From Anaerolineae bacterium (GTDB lineage Bacteria; Chloroflexota; Anaerolineae; Promineifilales; Promineifilaceae): a stretch of DNA of 64,000 nucleotides. Position numbers and translations under genes: made by a program. The notes below the pieces were generated by a model. It was not told the DNA's origin and made no database searches. It saw only the letters and a program-made list of their open reading frames with translations. Shown here piece after piece: positions 33,680 through 42,502 of the stretch. Position 1 is the stretch's first letter. Each line of letters begins with the position of its first letter. Location of the stretch: positions 90,555 through 154,554 of the forward strand of contig JADLAX010000054.1 of the NCBI GenBank assembly GCA_020848035.1, in the 5' to 3' direction.

Positions 33680-36651
33680 TGATTTGCTCCCAGGAATATC
33701 AGGTTTGTTTGCAGCCCGCTTTCTTGCCAGGAAATGATGAAACCAAAGCTAAAATCCTGAATTGTCACATCGGCCGCTTGCCGCTCCTGGTCTTCGGGCG
33801 GACCAATTTTACTGGAAACGTCTGAATAAGTATCATACACATAACCAATGGCCCCTTTGACCAGCTCCGACACTTCAAAACCAGCCAGGCTGGGCGAATC
33901 GACCACAAATGTGTCCACGGAGCGATCATCGTAGAGCACATAAACCTGGTCCGTGTCTTGCCGCCAGAGCATACGGCCGTTGGCAAATGACTGCCATACG
34001 GCCGTGGGCTGTTTCACCTCGCTGGTGGGGCAGCCCAGCTGCAAACGGTGCGTATCGTGCCAGGCCGCCCAGGTCGGATTAACCGGCGTCTGGCAGCTCA
34101 CTGGCGTTGGCGTTTGTTGCAGCCTGGCCGGTTCCGCTACAGCCGACATCACCGACAACACGCCAGACAATTCTCGCTCAAAGTCAAGCTCCAAAAAGCC
34201 TGGCAAAATCACGTAAAGCGCCGGAATGCCCTGTTTATCCAGCCAGTTGGTCACGTCACCAGTGAGGGTAGGATCGGCCAGCACGTCTGGCTTGTCCACG
34301 TATTCGTACCCCGGCACACTGGCGTAATACCGCACCAAGGCAACCGACACCAGGCTGCGCTCTTCACACGCACCGGGCGAAATTAAGCCATAGGTTCGCC
34401 GACCCGCGCCCCAGAAAACGGCCGCATCCGGCTGGATCTGGGTAATGAAGTTGCTGAGCGCCAGGGTTTCGGGTTCGGAGAGAACGGCCGTACCGCCACC
34501 GCCTTCTACCGTTTGACTCAAAATGACCGGATTGGCGTCCCAACGGCAGTCCCAATTGCGGTTTAAATCGACGCCGTTGGCGTTAAGTCGACCAGCCAGC
34601 TCACCCGGCGCGGCAGCGGCATCCGGATTCAGGTTGGGCACCACGTAGATGGTCAGACTGCTGGGAATGAGCGACAAATTTTCGCCCAGATGGGCCACCA
34701 ACTGCTCGGTCAGCTGGACGCTGTTGGGCGCATAGCCGCTGTGAATGCCACCCACCAGCAGCAGCGTCTGCGGCCCATTGCCTAGACGCACCGCTACAAG
34801 CGGCTGGCCCCCGCTCGATTGGCCAATCACGATGGTTTCTGGCCCGCGAAACCCCGCAATGAACGTTGGCAGCGGCGTGATGGTGGGCGTTGGCGTAGGC
34901 GTCACCGAAGGTGTCACGGTCGGGGAGGTTGTTGGCGTAACGGTTGGCTCGGGAATGGTCTGCGCCAGGCTGGTGTACGCATTGTAGCGGGCCGGCGACG
35001 GCGTAGTAATCACCGCATCGGGCAAAATCACCGAATATTGGCCCTCGGCCAGAGGAACCTGCGCCACGGCCCCTTCCTGGCCAAACTCACACACGCCCGC
35101 CAGGCAGTCCACGGCCCACTCTTCACTGGCCTCGTCGTAGGCCACGCCCAAAGAGCCGCCCGTCACGATGGCCTGTAACCCTTCTTCGTGATAAACGCGC
35201 ACCATCGCCAGCTGGGATTCGATGAGCAGGCGACCGGCCATCAGGCGCAGCACGGTCTCGTCGTCCGGCGCGGCGGCTTCAATCCAGACCGTTGAATTGG
35301 TATCCAGGATGATAGAAACCAGGTTAGGCAGCAGCAGGCGCACCGGCTCGTTGCTCGACTGAAACATGAGGGGGAGCTGGAAAGGCACACGGCCGTTTTC
35401 CGGAATCCGTTGCAGTTCATCTCCCTGCTGCCAGATGGCGCTGTCGGCCTGCTGCAAAACAACAATAAATTCGGGAATCGGCGTGGGTTCAGCGGTCGTC
35501 GTAGGCAAAGCCAGGTCCGCCGTCCGTCCGGGGCTGTCATTCCCGGCCACGCTGATGGTGACGAACGGAACGGCCGTTGGTTCAACATCCCCGACGCCGC
35601 GCAAGCTGTTGACAAACAGGGCAATCACCACCAACAGCGCCAGCCCCAGGCCACCGGCCGCCACCTGCCAGCGGCGCGATACGCCGCTGTCCACCGTCTG
35701 CGGCATCACAGGTGATGGCGCCGTGTCAGCCACCGCCTGATTCTTCCCTGGGACAGCATCAGAAGCGGGGCCGGATTCGGTATCAAACGTTTCTTCTTGC
35801 GTGCGAACCAATTCAGCCCGCGAAGTCATGTAAGCCGTGGGCGATTGCAGGGCCGCTTCCAGCAGTCGGGCCAGATGTTCCGCTTTACGAAAACGCTCGT
35901 CTGGATTTTTGGCCAGGGCTTTGCGCAGGATTTCATCCACTTCATCCGGCAGGTCATCCACGTGCAAAAAGACACTGGGAATTGGCTCATTAAGATGGCC
36001 CTGGTAGATCATCGGCAGGTTGCCCCCATAGGGCAGGGAGCCGGTGAGCATTTCAAACACCACCACACCCAGCGCGTAGATATCGGAACGGCCGTCTATC
36101 TCCTCTCCCTTAATCTGTTCTGGGCTCATGTACGGCACGGTGCCGGGCTGCCCTTCACCGGTCAGGCTTTCCTCGGCGGCGCTATCCTTCACAATGCCAA
36201 AGTCGGCCAGGTAGGCATAGCCGTCATCGTCGAGCAAAATATTGCCCGGCTTGATGTCCCGGTGAACCAGATTTCGCTTGTGGGCGGCGTCCAGCGCCTG
36301 CCCAACACGCCGGATAATCTGGACCACTTCCTCTCTGGGCAAGCGCCCACGCCGAATTTTGTCGGCCAAGGTGCCACCGGTCATATAACGCATCACCAGG
36401 AACGGCTGCTCGTCGGGGTCTTCAGGCAGGTGGAAGTCGTAAAGGGGCACAACAAACGGATGTTCCAGGCGGGCAATGGTGCGCGCCTCTCGCTGAAAGC
36501 GTGCCCGCCGCTGGCCACGTAGTGAGTTAGCAGGCAATACTTTTATGGCGACATCACGCTCGGTTCTGATGTCGTAGGCTTTATAAACCTCTCCCATTGC
36601 ACCTTCGCCAATTTTCTGGCCCAGCGTATAACGACTAAACAAATGTGTCAT
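33664..36651 (-). CDS. Membrane Ser/Thr kinase fused to FecR-like and M14-like extracellular domains
   Basis: 995 residues. The kinase domain (8-270) is complete: GEGAMGEVYKAYD glycine loop, Lys37, HRDIKPGN with Asp132, DFG at 150-152, MSPEQ. One transmembrane helix is at 328-350. Outside are a FecR-like beta domain (about 395-545), a Thr/Pro linker (567-595) and a metallocarboxypeptidase M14-like domain (about 600-850). The last part (about 880-995) begins LGCPTS and has MLWRQDTDQVYVLY, a pattern seen in Chloroflexota surface proteins. The M14 zinc motif HxxE reads HSGY (637-640) although NRNW is kept, so the peptidase is probably inactive and perhaps binds peptidoglycan peptides. Overlaps the FHA gene by 4 nt (ATGA). 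Confidence 0.9.
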   Translation of the reverse strand: MTHLFSRYTLGQKIGEGAMGEVYKAYDIRTERDVAIKVLPANSLRGQRRARFQREARTIARLEHPFVVPLYDFHLPEDPDEQPFLVMRYMTGGTLADKIRRGRLPREEVVQIIRRVGQALDAAHKRNLVHRDIKPGNILLDDDGYAYLADFGIVKDSAAEESLTGEGQPGTVPYMSPEQIKGEEIDGRSDIYALGVVVFEMLTGSLPYGGNLPMIYQGHLNEPIPSVFLHVDDLPDEVDEILRKALAKNPDERFRKAEHLARLLEAALQSPTAYMTSRAELVRTQEETFDTESGPASDAVPGKNQAVADTAPSPVMPQTVDSGVSRRWQVAAGGLGLALLVVIALFVNSLRGVGDVEPTAVPFVTISVAGNDSPGRTADLALPTTTAEPTPIPEFIVVLQQADSAIWQQGDELQRIPENGRVPFQLPLMFQSSNEPVRLLLPNLVSIILDTNSTVWIEAAAPDDETVLRLMAGRLLIESQLAMVRVYHEEGLQAIVTGGSLGVAYDEASEEWAVDCLAGVCEFGQEGAVAQVPLAEGQYSVILPDAVITTPSPARYNAYTSLAQTIPEPTVTPTTSPTVTPSVTPTPTPTITPLPTFIAGFRGPETIVIGQSSGGQPLVAVRLGNGPQTLLLVGGIHSGYAPNSVQLTEQLVAHLGENLSLIPSSLTIYVVPNLNPDAAAAPGELAGRLNANGVDLNRNWDCRWDANPVILSQTVEGGGGTAVLSEPETLALSNFITQIQPDAAVFWGAGRRTYGLISPGACEERSLVSVALVRYYASVPGYEYVDKPDVLADPTLTGDVTNWLDKQGIPALYVILPGFLELDFERELSGVLSVMSAVAEPARLQQTPTPVSCQTPVNPTWAAWHDTHRLQLGCPTSEVKQPTAVWQSFANGRMLWRQDTDQVYVLYDDRSVDTFVVDSPSLAGFEVSELVKGAIGYVYDTYSDVSSKIGPPEDQERQAADVTIQDFSFGFIISWQESGLQTNLIFLGANQWQTP

Positions 36652-37709
36652 ATGTCAACTTGTGTCTCAAATGTGCCGAAAATCGTTGTTGTATCAGCCG
36701 TTGTTAGGGTCCCAGGACTGTGTAAATTGTAAGAAAGCCGCACGGCCTCCTTTGCATTCCTCGTCCCCAGCAATGCCCATTCGTTTTCAGCCAAAATATA
36801 GTCAGACGGAACTTTCACATAACTGCCATTCACACGCACAAACGTCCCATTTTTGCTGCCCACATCAATCAATTTCACTTGACCATCTTGCACTTCCAGA
36901 CTCGCATGTGCCCCACTTACACGCCGGAATCGGTTGTCAATTTTTACAAGCTGTGTGGTGGAACGACCGATTGATACTTCATCGTACCGGTAAAGCGGTA
37001 CACGAATGAGCGGACGATCGGGTTCAACCAGATGCACGCTGCCGATTTGCTCATCTCTTACCCGAGCTAGTTCTATCCATGGCTGAGCGCCCAAAACATT
37101 CTCGACAATGATGTCTATCATTTTTGGTGTGAAAACAAAGTTGGGAAAACGAGTGCGGAATATGTGATCGGATATGTCGTTTAAGCCGCAAACGGTCAAC
37201 CATTTATGGGTTGAAAGAAGGTGTGTGAAGGAAGAATCAGGATGAAGATAAGGTACAAATACAACAAAGCTACTCAAATTCTCCCAGCGCCCTTGCCAAT
37301 CCTTACGCTTTTCTGGGAAATAGTTGGCACATTTTTCAACCATGTAGCTTGTCCAAACATAACGGGCGTATTGAACCTGCAAATAGGGGTTGCTTGCCCC
37401 CCCACCAAATAGCACGTGGTCACCTGCGTACCAGGGCCCCTCCAACGTTTCGGCCTTGATTGGACCAAAGCAGTTCTTAAAATCTATCACTACAGCACAC
37501 TTCGGCCCAATTAGTAGGGCATCCAATTGCGTGAGCTTTTTGCCTTCCGAGTTGATTATCTTTTCTTTAGGGTCAATATTAAAAACAAGGCTGTAAGGGT
37601 CTGGATCGCGACCAAAATGTCGTTGGATTATGCGTGCTAGACGCGAAACAGCACGCCATTCATTTGAATCATCCAACAATGGGGTATGCAAATAGTACTT
37701 AACTGACAC
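36648..37709 (-). CDS. NERD-FHA protein
   Basis: 353 residues. The N-terminal region (about 20-150) resembles the nuclease-related NERD domain, with LDALLIGPKCAVVIDFKN, where Asp and Lys replace the commoner E-x-K core. The C-terminal FHA domain (about 245-335) has SIGRSTTQ, SGAHASLEV and SKNGTFVRV, the residues that hold phosphothreonine. Start and stop codons overlap with the Ser/Thr kinase gene, so this is the likely phospho-dependent partner or substrate of that kinase. Whether it cuts DNA is uncertain. Confidence 0.85.
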   Translation of the reverse strand: MSVKYYLHTPLLDDSNEWRAVSRLARIIQRHFGRDPDPYSLVFNIDPKEKIINSEGKKLTQLDALLIGPKCAVVIDFKNCFGPIKAETLEGPWYAGDHVLFGGGASNPYLQVQYARYVWTSYMVEKCANYFPEKRKDWQGRWENLSSFVVFVPYLHPDSSFTHLLSTHKWLTVCGLNDISDHIFRTRFPNFVFTPKMIDIIVENVLGAQPWIELARVRDEQIGSVHLVEPDRPLIRVPLYRYDEVSIGRSTTQLVKIDNRFRRVSGAHASLEVQDGQVKLIDVGSKNGTFVRVNGSYVKVPSDYILAENEWALLGTRNAKEAVRLSYNLHSPGTLTTADTTTIFGTFETQVDI

Positions 37710-37939
37710 AGTATCCTCCTTTTTGGACTTGGCACGGGGTCAGTATAGCATACTCTCAGCTGGTTTGTGGGGAAATTGGGTGAACGGCCGTACTTTTTTG
37801 CCGCCAAACGATGCCTCGATACGTCCCGCACACCCCCTCAGGTTCAGGCGATAGGGCACTTAACAACCTGTTCGTGCGGAACTGCATAGCTGGCGTGTTA
37901 AGCGAAATACAGAGGCGAACGAGAAAAAAAGGTATGCTA

Positions 37940-38040
37940 AGAACAGTTAAGTACATAACCCCCTTCCCTTTCCTTCTTCTCCTCTTCTTCTCTTCCGCAG
38001 CAAGGCCCCCGCAAGGGGGTCTTGTTGTTTCTGTTGATTT
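37940..38040 (+). ncRNA. Candidate small RNA with pyrimidine-rich seed and GCAA-loop terminator
   Basis: Between divergent genes lies a C/T-only run (CCCCCTTCCCTTTCC, then CTTCTTCTCC and more, 37958-37995). It is followed by the hairpin AAGGCCCCC (38001-38009), GCAA, GGGGGTCTT (38014-38022) and then a T-rich tail. No gene upstream needs this terminator. The unpaired pyrimidine run could pair with Shine-Dalgarno purines. I could not find a strong promoter, so this might instead be the leader of the acetyltransferase gene. Confidence 0.4.
38001..38040 (+). terminator. Orphan terminator, 9-bp stem with GNRA tetraloop
   Basis: A nine-pair stem (one G-T) closes a GCAA tetraloop, then TTGTTGTTTCTGTTGATTTT. 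No plus-strand gene ends upstream within 10 kb without another terminator or opposite-strand genes between. Confidence 0.7.
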
Positions 38041-38128
38041 TGGCTGATAAGCTTACTGCGGAGGACGCAAAGAGCGCAGCGATTAAGAGCTTAAAAGTGA
38101 ACCTCAGCGCCCTCTGCGGTAAAAAACA

Positions 38129-38938
38129 ATGGCACTGATTGAAATTAGACCCATTACTGATGCGGCGGGGTGTACGGCCGTTGAACAACTGCAAATCGAC
38201 GCCTGGCAAATGGACGACAGCCTGGAGGTGGTGCCCGGCCACATGCTGCTGACCTTACACAAAAACGGCGGTGTGCTGCTGGGCGCGTATGCGGGTGAGC
38301 GGCTGGTGGGTTTTGTGGTGGGTTTTGTGGGGCTGATGGGCGACGGCCGTTTTAAACACGCCTCGCACATGATGGGCCTTCATCCCGACTTTCAGGGCCA
38401 GGGCATTGGCACCCGGCTCAAGCTGGCCCAGCGGCAGGCGGTGCAGCAGCAGGGGTTGGACCTCATCACCTGGACCTATGATCCGCTGGAGACGGCCAAC
38501 GCCCGGCTGAACATTCGTAAGCTGGGCGCGGTGTGCCGCACCTACATTCCCAACCTCTACGGCGAGATTGTGGGCATCAACGCCGGGCTGCCCAGCGACC
38601 GTTTTCAAGTAGAGTGGCACATCAACAGCGCCCATGTGGCAGGTCGGTTAGCGGGGAAAGATGAAGGGGAAACGGCCGTACCCGAGCATCTCATTTTGAA
38701 TAGGGTGGCTGGGAACGGCCGTCCGCCCGACACACCCAAATCCCCCAGCGAAGACCGCCACTTTGTGCAAATCCCTGCAAACATTCAAGCGCTCAAAGCC
38801 CAGGATATGCTCCTGGCGCGGGCCTGGCGGCAGCACACCCGCCAGCTCTTCACCGACCTTTTTACCGAGGGGTATGCCGTTACCGATTTTGTGGGGGAAA
38901 ACGGCCGTACCTTTTACCAGCTACTGCCTTATCAGTGA
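38129..38938 (+). CDS. GNAT-family acetyltransferase, long form
   Basis: 269 residues. The N-terminal GNAT fold (about 1-150) has the acetyl-CoA loop MGLHPDFQGQGIGTRLK followed by DPLETANARLN. An extension of about 100 residues follows, ending in ARAWRQHTRQLFTDLF and a beta-strand tail. Similar proteins are annotated as predicted acetyltransferases of unknown substrate. Five ACGGCCGT copies lie in this gene. A decayed second copy of its C-terminal end is found at 40490-40670. Confidence 0.85.
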   Translation: MALIEIRPITDAAGCTAVEQLQIDAWQMDDSLEVVPGHMLLTLHKNGGVLLGAYAGERLVGFVVGFVGLMGDGRFKHASHMMGLHPDFQGQGIGTRLKLAQRQAVQQQGLDLITWTYDPLETANARLNIRKLGAVCRTYIPNLYGEIVGINAGLPSDRFQVEWHINSAHVAGRLAGKDEGETAVPEHLILNRVAGNGRPPDTPKSPSEDRHFVQIPANIQALKAQDMLLARAWRQHTRQLFTDLFTEGYAVTDFVGENGRTFYQLLPYQ

Positions 38939-38976
38939 AATTCTTGTAGCTACCTGACACAAAAATGATAAGACTC

Positions 38977-39014
38977 AGATGAACACAGATAAACCTTATT
39001 ATCTGTGTTCATCT
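38977..39014. repeat. Perfect 16-bp hairpin repeat (family B)
   Basis: AGATGAACACAGATAA (38977-38992) pairs exactly with TTATCTGTGTTCATCT (38999-39014) around a six-base loop, just after the acetyltransferase gene. It may act as its terminator or be a dispersed mini-element. A related word series lies at 44411-44463. Confidence 0.8.
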
Positions 39015-39089
39015 GTGAAAATCTGTGTCCCATTTTTTCCCTCTTGGATTAGTGGCAGGTGGGTAGAAATTCTTGTACAGTGAGCAAAA

Positions 39090-39150
39090 AAATCAAAGAT
39101 TTCGCAGATTGAAAAGATTTAATCTGCGAAATCTGTTGATAAAAATTTTG
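39090..39150. repeat. Dispersed hairpin repeat (family A), copy 2
   Basis: AGATTTCGCAGATT (39097-39110) and AATCTGCGAAATCT (39121-39134) are identical to the arms of copy 1 at 22197-22243, with a shorter loop. Flanking AAAAATCAA and TGATAAAAATTTT are shared as well. Confidence 0.85.
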
Positions 39151-39176
39151 TTTGGTTCTGGCTTGTCCAGGTTAGG

Positions 39177-40361
39177 ATGATGACCCAATTGATTGATATG
39201 ACTCATTTACACACGCAGCGCCTGCTGATTGTAGGCGATTTACATTATGAAACGGCCCAACAGGAACAGCTCGAACGGGCACGGCAGCAGTTAAGGGCGC
39301 TGTCACCGACGGCGGTGGTCAGTTTAGGCGACCAGGGCGGTTATTCGCACTGCGGCACGCGCCTCTCTTTTGAGGAGGGCTGCGACTATTTTAGCGGCTT
39401 TGGCGTCCCGTTTTACCCGCTGATTGGCAACCATGACATGGAAGGGGCTGAGTTTAAGCGGGATGAAGAGGCAGTGGCCGCGTGGTGTGAGATTTTTGGC
39501 CGGGTACGGCCGTACACCCTCATCGATTGGGGCGTGGCGGTTGGCATTACCCTCTCCCAAACCAGCTTCCGCGCCAATGAGGGGTCGCACCATGAAGTGC
39601 ATATTGATGATGAGCAGTTTGACTGGTTTGCCCAAATGGTGCAGGCGCAGCGTCACCGGCCCATCTTCGTTTTCAGCCATGCGCCTATCCTCGGTTCCGG
39701 GCTGCGGGTGCTGCAAGACCTGCACCTGAAAGGTCCAAACGCTTACCTGAATCATTACACCGACCCGGAAAAGTTCATTGAGCTGGTGCAGGCCAACCCC
39801 CAGATCAAGCTCTGGTTTTCCGGGCACAACCACCTGGGGCACGATTACAACGACACAATTACCCGGGTGGGCGAATGCACGTTTGTACACACCGGGGTCA
39901 TCGGCGACCACACGCGGGACGGCCGTCGCCAGAGCCGCTACCTGACGTTTGATCCCGCCGGGTTTGCCCTGCATACATTTGATCACGATACTGGCAGTTT
40001 GCGCCCAGATGCCAGCCTGGCTTATGGTGCGGCTGAAGTGACGCGGTCCCAGACGTTTGCGGAACGGCCGTCTACCCGTTTTTTCCCGCCTCCCGCCTCG
40101 GCCAACGGAGCCGGGTTGGTGGTGGGCAACAGCATTTTGCAGCAGCATCGCGATATGCTGGTGGAGTACGATCGGCGCTTAAACGCCCCGGTCGGCATTG
40201 TGGCGGATAACCTGAACGGGGCCACCATCGAGGTTGAGGGGGAGGTCATCCTTATCCATCGCGCCAGCGGCACGGTAGAGCGGCGGGAACGGAACGCATA
40301 CGGCCGTTACCTCCAACGCTACTTCCCCAATCCGTGGCGACATAAACCAGGTGCGGGGTGA
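39177..40361 (+). CDS. Metallophosphoesterase
   Basis: Calcineurin-type phosphoesterase, 394 residues. The metal-binding signature is complete in order: VGDLHY, LGDQGGY, LIGNHDME, FSHAP and SGHNHLG, the last two providing His ligands. The C-terminal third (about 270-390) is a beta-rich extension without a family name. No signal peptide is seen. Start 39177 or the adjacent ATG at 39180. The substrate is unknown; phosphodiesters or nucleotides are typical of the fold. Confidence 0.88.
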   Translation: MMTQLIDMTHLHTQRLLIVGDLHYETAQQEQLERARQQLRALSPTAVVSLGDQGGYSHCGTRLSFEEGCDYFSGFGVPFYPLIGNHDMEGAEFKRDEEAVAAWCEIFGRVRPYTLIDWGVAVGITLSQTSFRANEGSHHEVHIDDEQFDWFAQMVQAQRHRPIFVFSHAPILGSGLRVLQDLHLKGPNAYLNHYTDPEKFIELVQANPQIKLWFSGHNHLGHDYNDTITRVGECTFVHTGVIGDHTRDGRRQSRYLTFDPAGFALHTFDHDTGSLRPDASLAYGAAEVTRSQTFAERPSTRFFPPPASANGAGLVVGNSILQQHRDMLVEYDRRLNAPVGIVADNLNGATIEVEGEVILIHRASGTVERRERNAYGRYLQRYFPNPWRHKPGAG

Positions 40362-40489
40362 TTTTCATTGGTGTGTATACGGCCGTTTTGGATATGGGAT
40401 ATGCCACGGCTCACACGAGACACAACCAGGTACCATACCTACTTCCCCACCGTCAATCTGATCACCCCGCCTGCCTAAAATTCGTGCGA

Positions 40490-40670
40490 CTCATTCCTGC
40501 ATCAAGGTCGCCGCCAACATCCCGCCGTCACAGCCCAGGACATGCCCCTGGTGCTGGCCTGGCGGCAGCACACCCGCCAGCTCTTTACCAACCTCTTTGC
40601 CCAAAACTACACCGTGACCAATTTTGCCTTGCAGCAGGGGTGTGCCTTCTATTTCGTGCAGCAAACGTAG
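40490..40670 (+). pseudogene. Decayed copy of the acetyltransferase C-terminus
   Basis: Bases 40533-40670 read AQDMPLVLAWRQHTRQLF and on to a TAG. They align with AQDMLLARAWRQHTRQLF at the end of the gene at 38129; both copies then have NLF/DLF and FYFVQQT/FYQLLPYQ. Upstream, VAANI (matching IPANI) is in a different frame, so one base is missing near 40522. No start codon or N-terminal part remains. This is the end of a lost paralogue, separated from the intact one by the phosphoesterase gene. Confidence 0.75.
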
Positions 40671-40782
40671 CAATACTGCCGTTAAACCGTTCGGTAGCCA
40701 GTGCAACAATTGGCTATGGTTGTAACAATGGTTCTCGGCATCGCAGTCAACTCTCTACCTGTTTATTCAATGGAGGTAAAAG

Positions 40783-41232
40783 ATGATAAAAAAGAAAACG
40801 GCCGTTCTGCTGCTAGTTCTCTGCTCGATATTTGTTGGCGTTATTTTGTTGCAAACTGAGAGGCTTTATCTATCTCACGAAGAAATAGTTAATGACACGA
40901 TTGTGGAGTTAATGGCCAGAAATCAACAGCTTTTGCCCACGCAGCAAGCTGATTTAGCCATGCTTAGCCAAAATCCAGAAATCACGCTGACTGAAATCAC
41001 TTATTGGGACGCCGAACAGATTGAATTAGAAAACACTATTCCTTTTTTCCGGGCGATTCTGGATGATGATCCAATTTACCGCCTTCAGGCTGACTTGCAG
41101 GTTACCTTTGCCGACGGCAGCCAGGCCACGCTGGCCTGGGAAAGCTGGCGCTATGGCCTTGTCATTGGTCCAATCGTGGTCAGCTTGGGAGACGGCCCAC
41201 CAGGGTTCATTACAGCTGTCGCAGAGAGTTAA
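40783..41232 (+). CDS. Small membrane-anchored protein of unknown function
   Basis: 149 residues. A Lys-rich start and a hydrophobic helix (about 6-24) are followed by a soluble extracytoplasmic part of about 120 residues with LMARNQQLLPTQQADLAML and a C-terminal beta-rich part (FADGSQATLAWESWRYGLV). GGAGGTAAAAG precedes the ATG. No family is recognised. Confidence 0.7.
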   Translation: MIKKKTAVLLLVLCSIFVGVILLQTERLYLSHEEIVNDTIVELMARNQQLLPTQQADLAMLSQNPEITLTEITYWDAEQIELENTIPFFRAILDDDPIYRLQADLQVTFADGSQATLAWESWRYGLVIGPIVVSLGDGPPGFITAVAES

Positions 41233-41324
41233 CGGTTTACCAACGCCCAATACAGTTGCGGAAAGTTAGGCTATACTTGGCGGGATGAAGCTTTGTCTAC
41301 CAACCCACAGCCAAGAGGTGACCC

Positions 41325-42407
41325 GTGTCTGACTTTCCCATTTTTGATGGCCACAACGATACCCTGCTCAATTTGCATTTAGAACATCGCGGCAACGGCC
41401 GTTCCTTCTTCGAACGCTCCGAAGTTGGCCACATCGACCTGCCCCGCGCCCGCGAAGGCGGCCTGGCCGGTGGCTTTTTTGCCGTCTTCACCCCCAACCG
41501 CCGCCGCCCCGCCACCGAAAAAGAAAAAAAGGCCGACGCTGAAAATTTTAAGAAGACCAAAAAAGGGTACAAAGTGCCCCTGCCCGACCCCATCCGCCAC
41601 AAAGATGCGCTGCGGTTTACCACGGCCGTTGCCACCCATCTCTTCGAAATCGAAAAAGCGTCTGAAGGCCAGGTCAAAATCGTGCGCAGCGCCAAAGAGC
41701 TGCGTAAATGCTTGCGCGACGGCACCTTTGCCGCCATCCTGCACATCGAAGGGGCCGAGGCGATCGACACCAACTACGACGCCCTGCACATCCTGCACGC
41801 CGCCGGGCTGCGCTCCCTGGGCCTGGTCTGGAGCCGCCCCACCAACTTTGGTCACGGCGTGCCGTTCAGCTTCCCCAAATCGCCCGATACCGGCCCCGGC
41901 CTCACCAAGGCGGGCAAAGGGCTGGTGCGCACCTGTAACGAGCTCAAGGTGATGATCGATCTGTCTCACCTCAACGAAAAAGGGTTCTGGGATGTGGCCA
42001 AAATCAGCGATGCGCCGCTGGTGGCCACCCACTCCAACGCCCACGCCCTCTGTGCCTCACCGCGCAACCTCATCGACAAGCAGCTGGACGCCATCAAAGA
42101 GACGGGTGGCATGGTGGGCATTAATTTTCACGTGGGGTTTTTAAGGGAAGACGGCCGTTTCAAAGAACCCACCTCCCTGACCGAAATTGTGCGCCACCTC
42201 GTCTACATCGCCGAACGCATCGGCATCGACCACGTCGGCTTTGGCTCCGACTTCGACGGCGCCACCATGCCGCACGATTTAGCCGACGTCACCGGCCTGC
42301 CCCGGCTCATCCAGGTCCTGCAAGAGCACGGCTTCGACAAGGCCGCCCTCAAGAAAATCACCCATGAAAACTGGGTCCGGGTGCTGCGCCAGACCTGGGG
42401 CGAATGA
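41325..42407 (+). CDS. Membrane dipeptidase (peptidase M19)
   Basis: Zinc dipeptidase of the renal-dipeptidase family, 360 residues, GTG start preceded by AGAGGTG. Zinc ligands are visible: FDGHNDTL (H-x-D, residues 9-11), HIEGAEAID (Glu near residue 142), VATHSNAHAL (His) and the C-terminal DHVGFGSDFDG. Bacterial members cleave dipeptides, including D-amino-acid-containing ones. No signal peptide is seen, so cytoplasmic. Confidence 0.93.
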   Translation: MSDFPIFDGHNDTLLNLHLEHRGNGRSFFERSEVGHIDLPRAREGGLAGGFFAVFTPNRRRPATEKEKKADAENFKKTKKGYKVPLPDPIRHKDALRFTTAVATHLFEIEKASEGQVKIVRSAKELRKCLRDGTFAAILHIEGAEAIDTNYDALHILHAAGLRSLGLVWSRPTNFGHGVPFSFPKSPDTGPGLTKAGKGLVRTCNELKVMIDLSHLNEKGFWDVAKISDAPLVATHSNAHALCASPRNLIDKQLDAIKETGGMVGINFHVGFLREDGRFKEPTSLTEIVRHLVYIAERIGIDHVGFGSDFDGATMPHDLADVTGLPRLIQVLQEHGFDKAALKKITHENWVRVLRQTWGE

Positions 42408-42502
42408 TGAGCAATCAAATGACAATGGTCGGGGGTTCTTTTGTAATCTTTTTCTTTATGCTAGAATGCTCACAGCCAAAAACTGGCCCATAAGGTGACT
42501 TC

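Noticed and set aside
40358..40786. 142-codon frame after the phosphoesterase gene
   Set aside because: It reads through the acetyltransferase remnant in the wrong frame and has no homology signs of its own.
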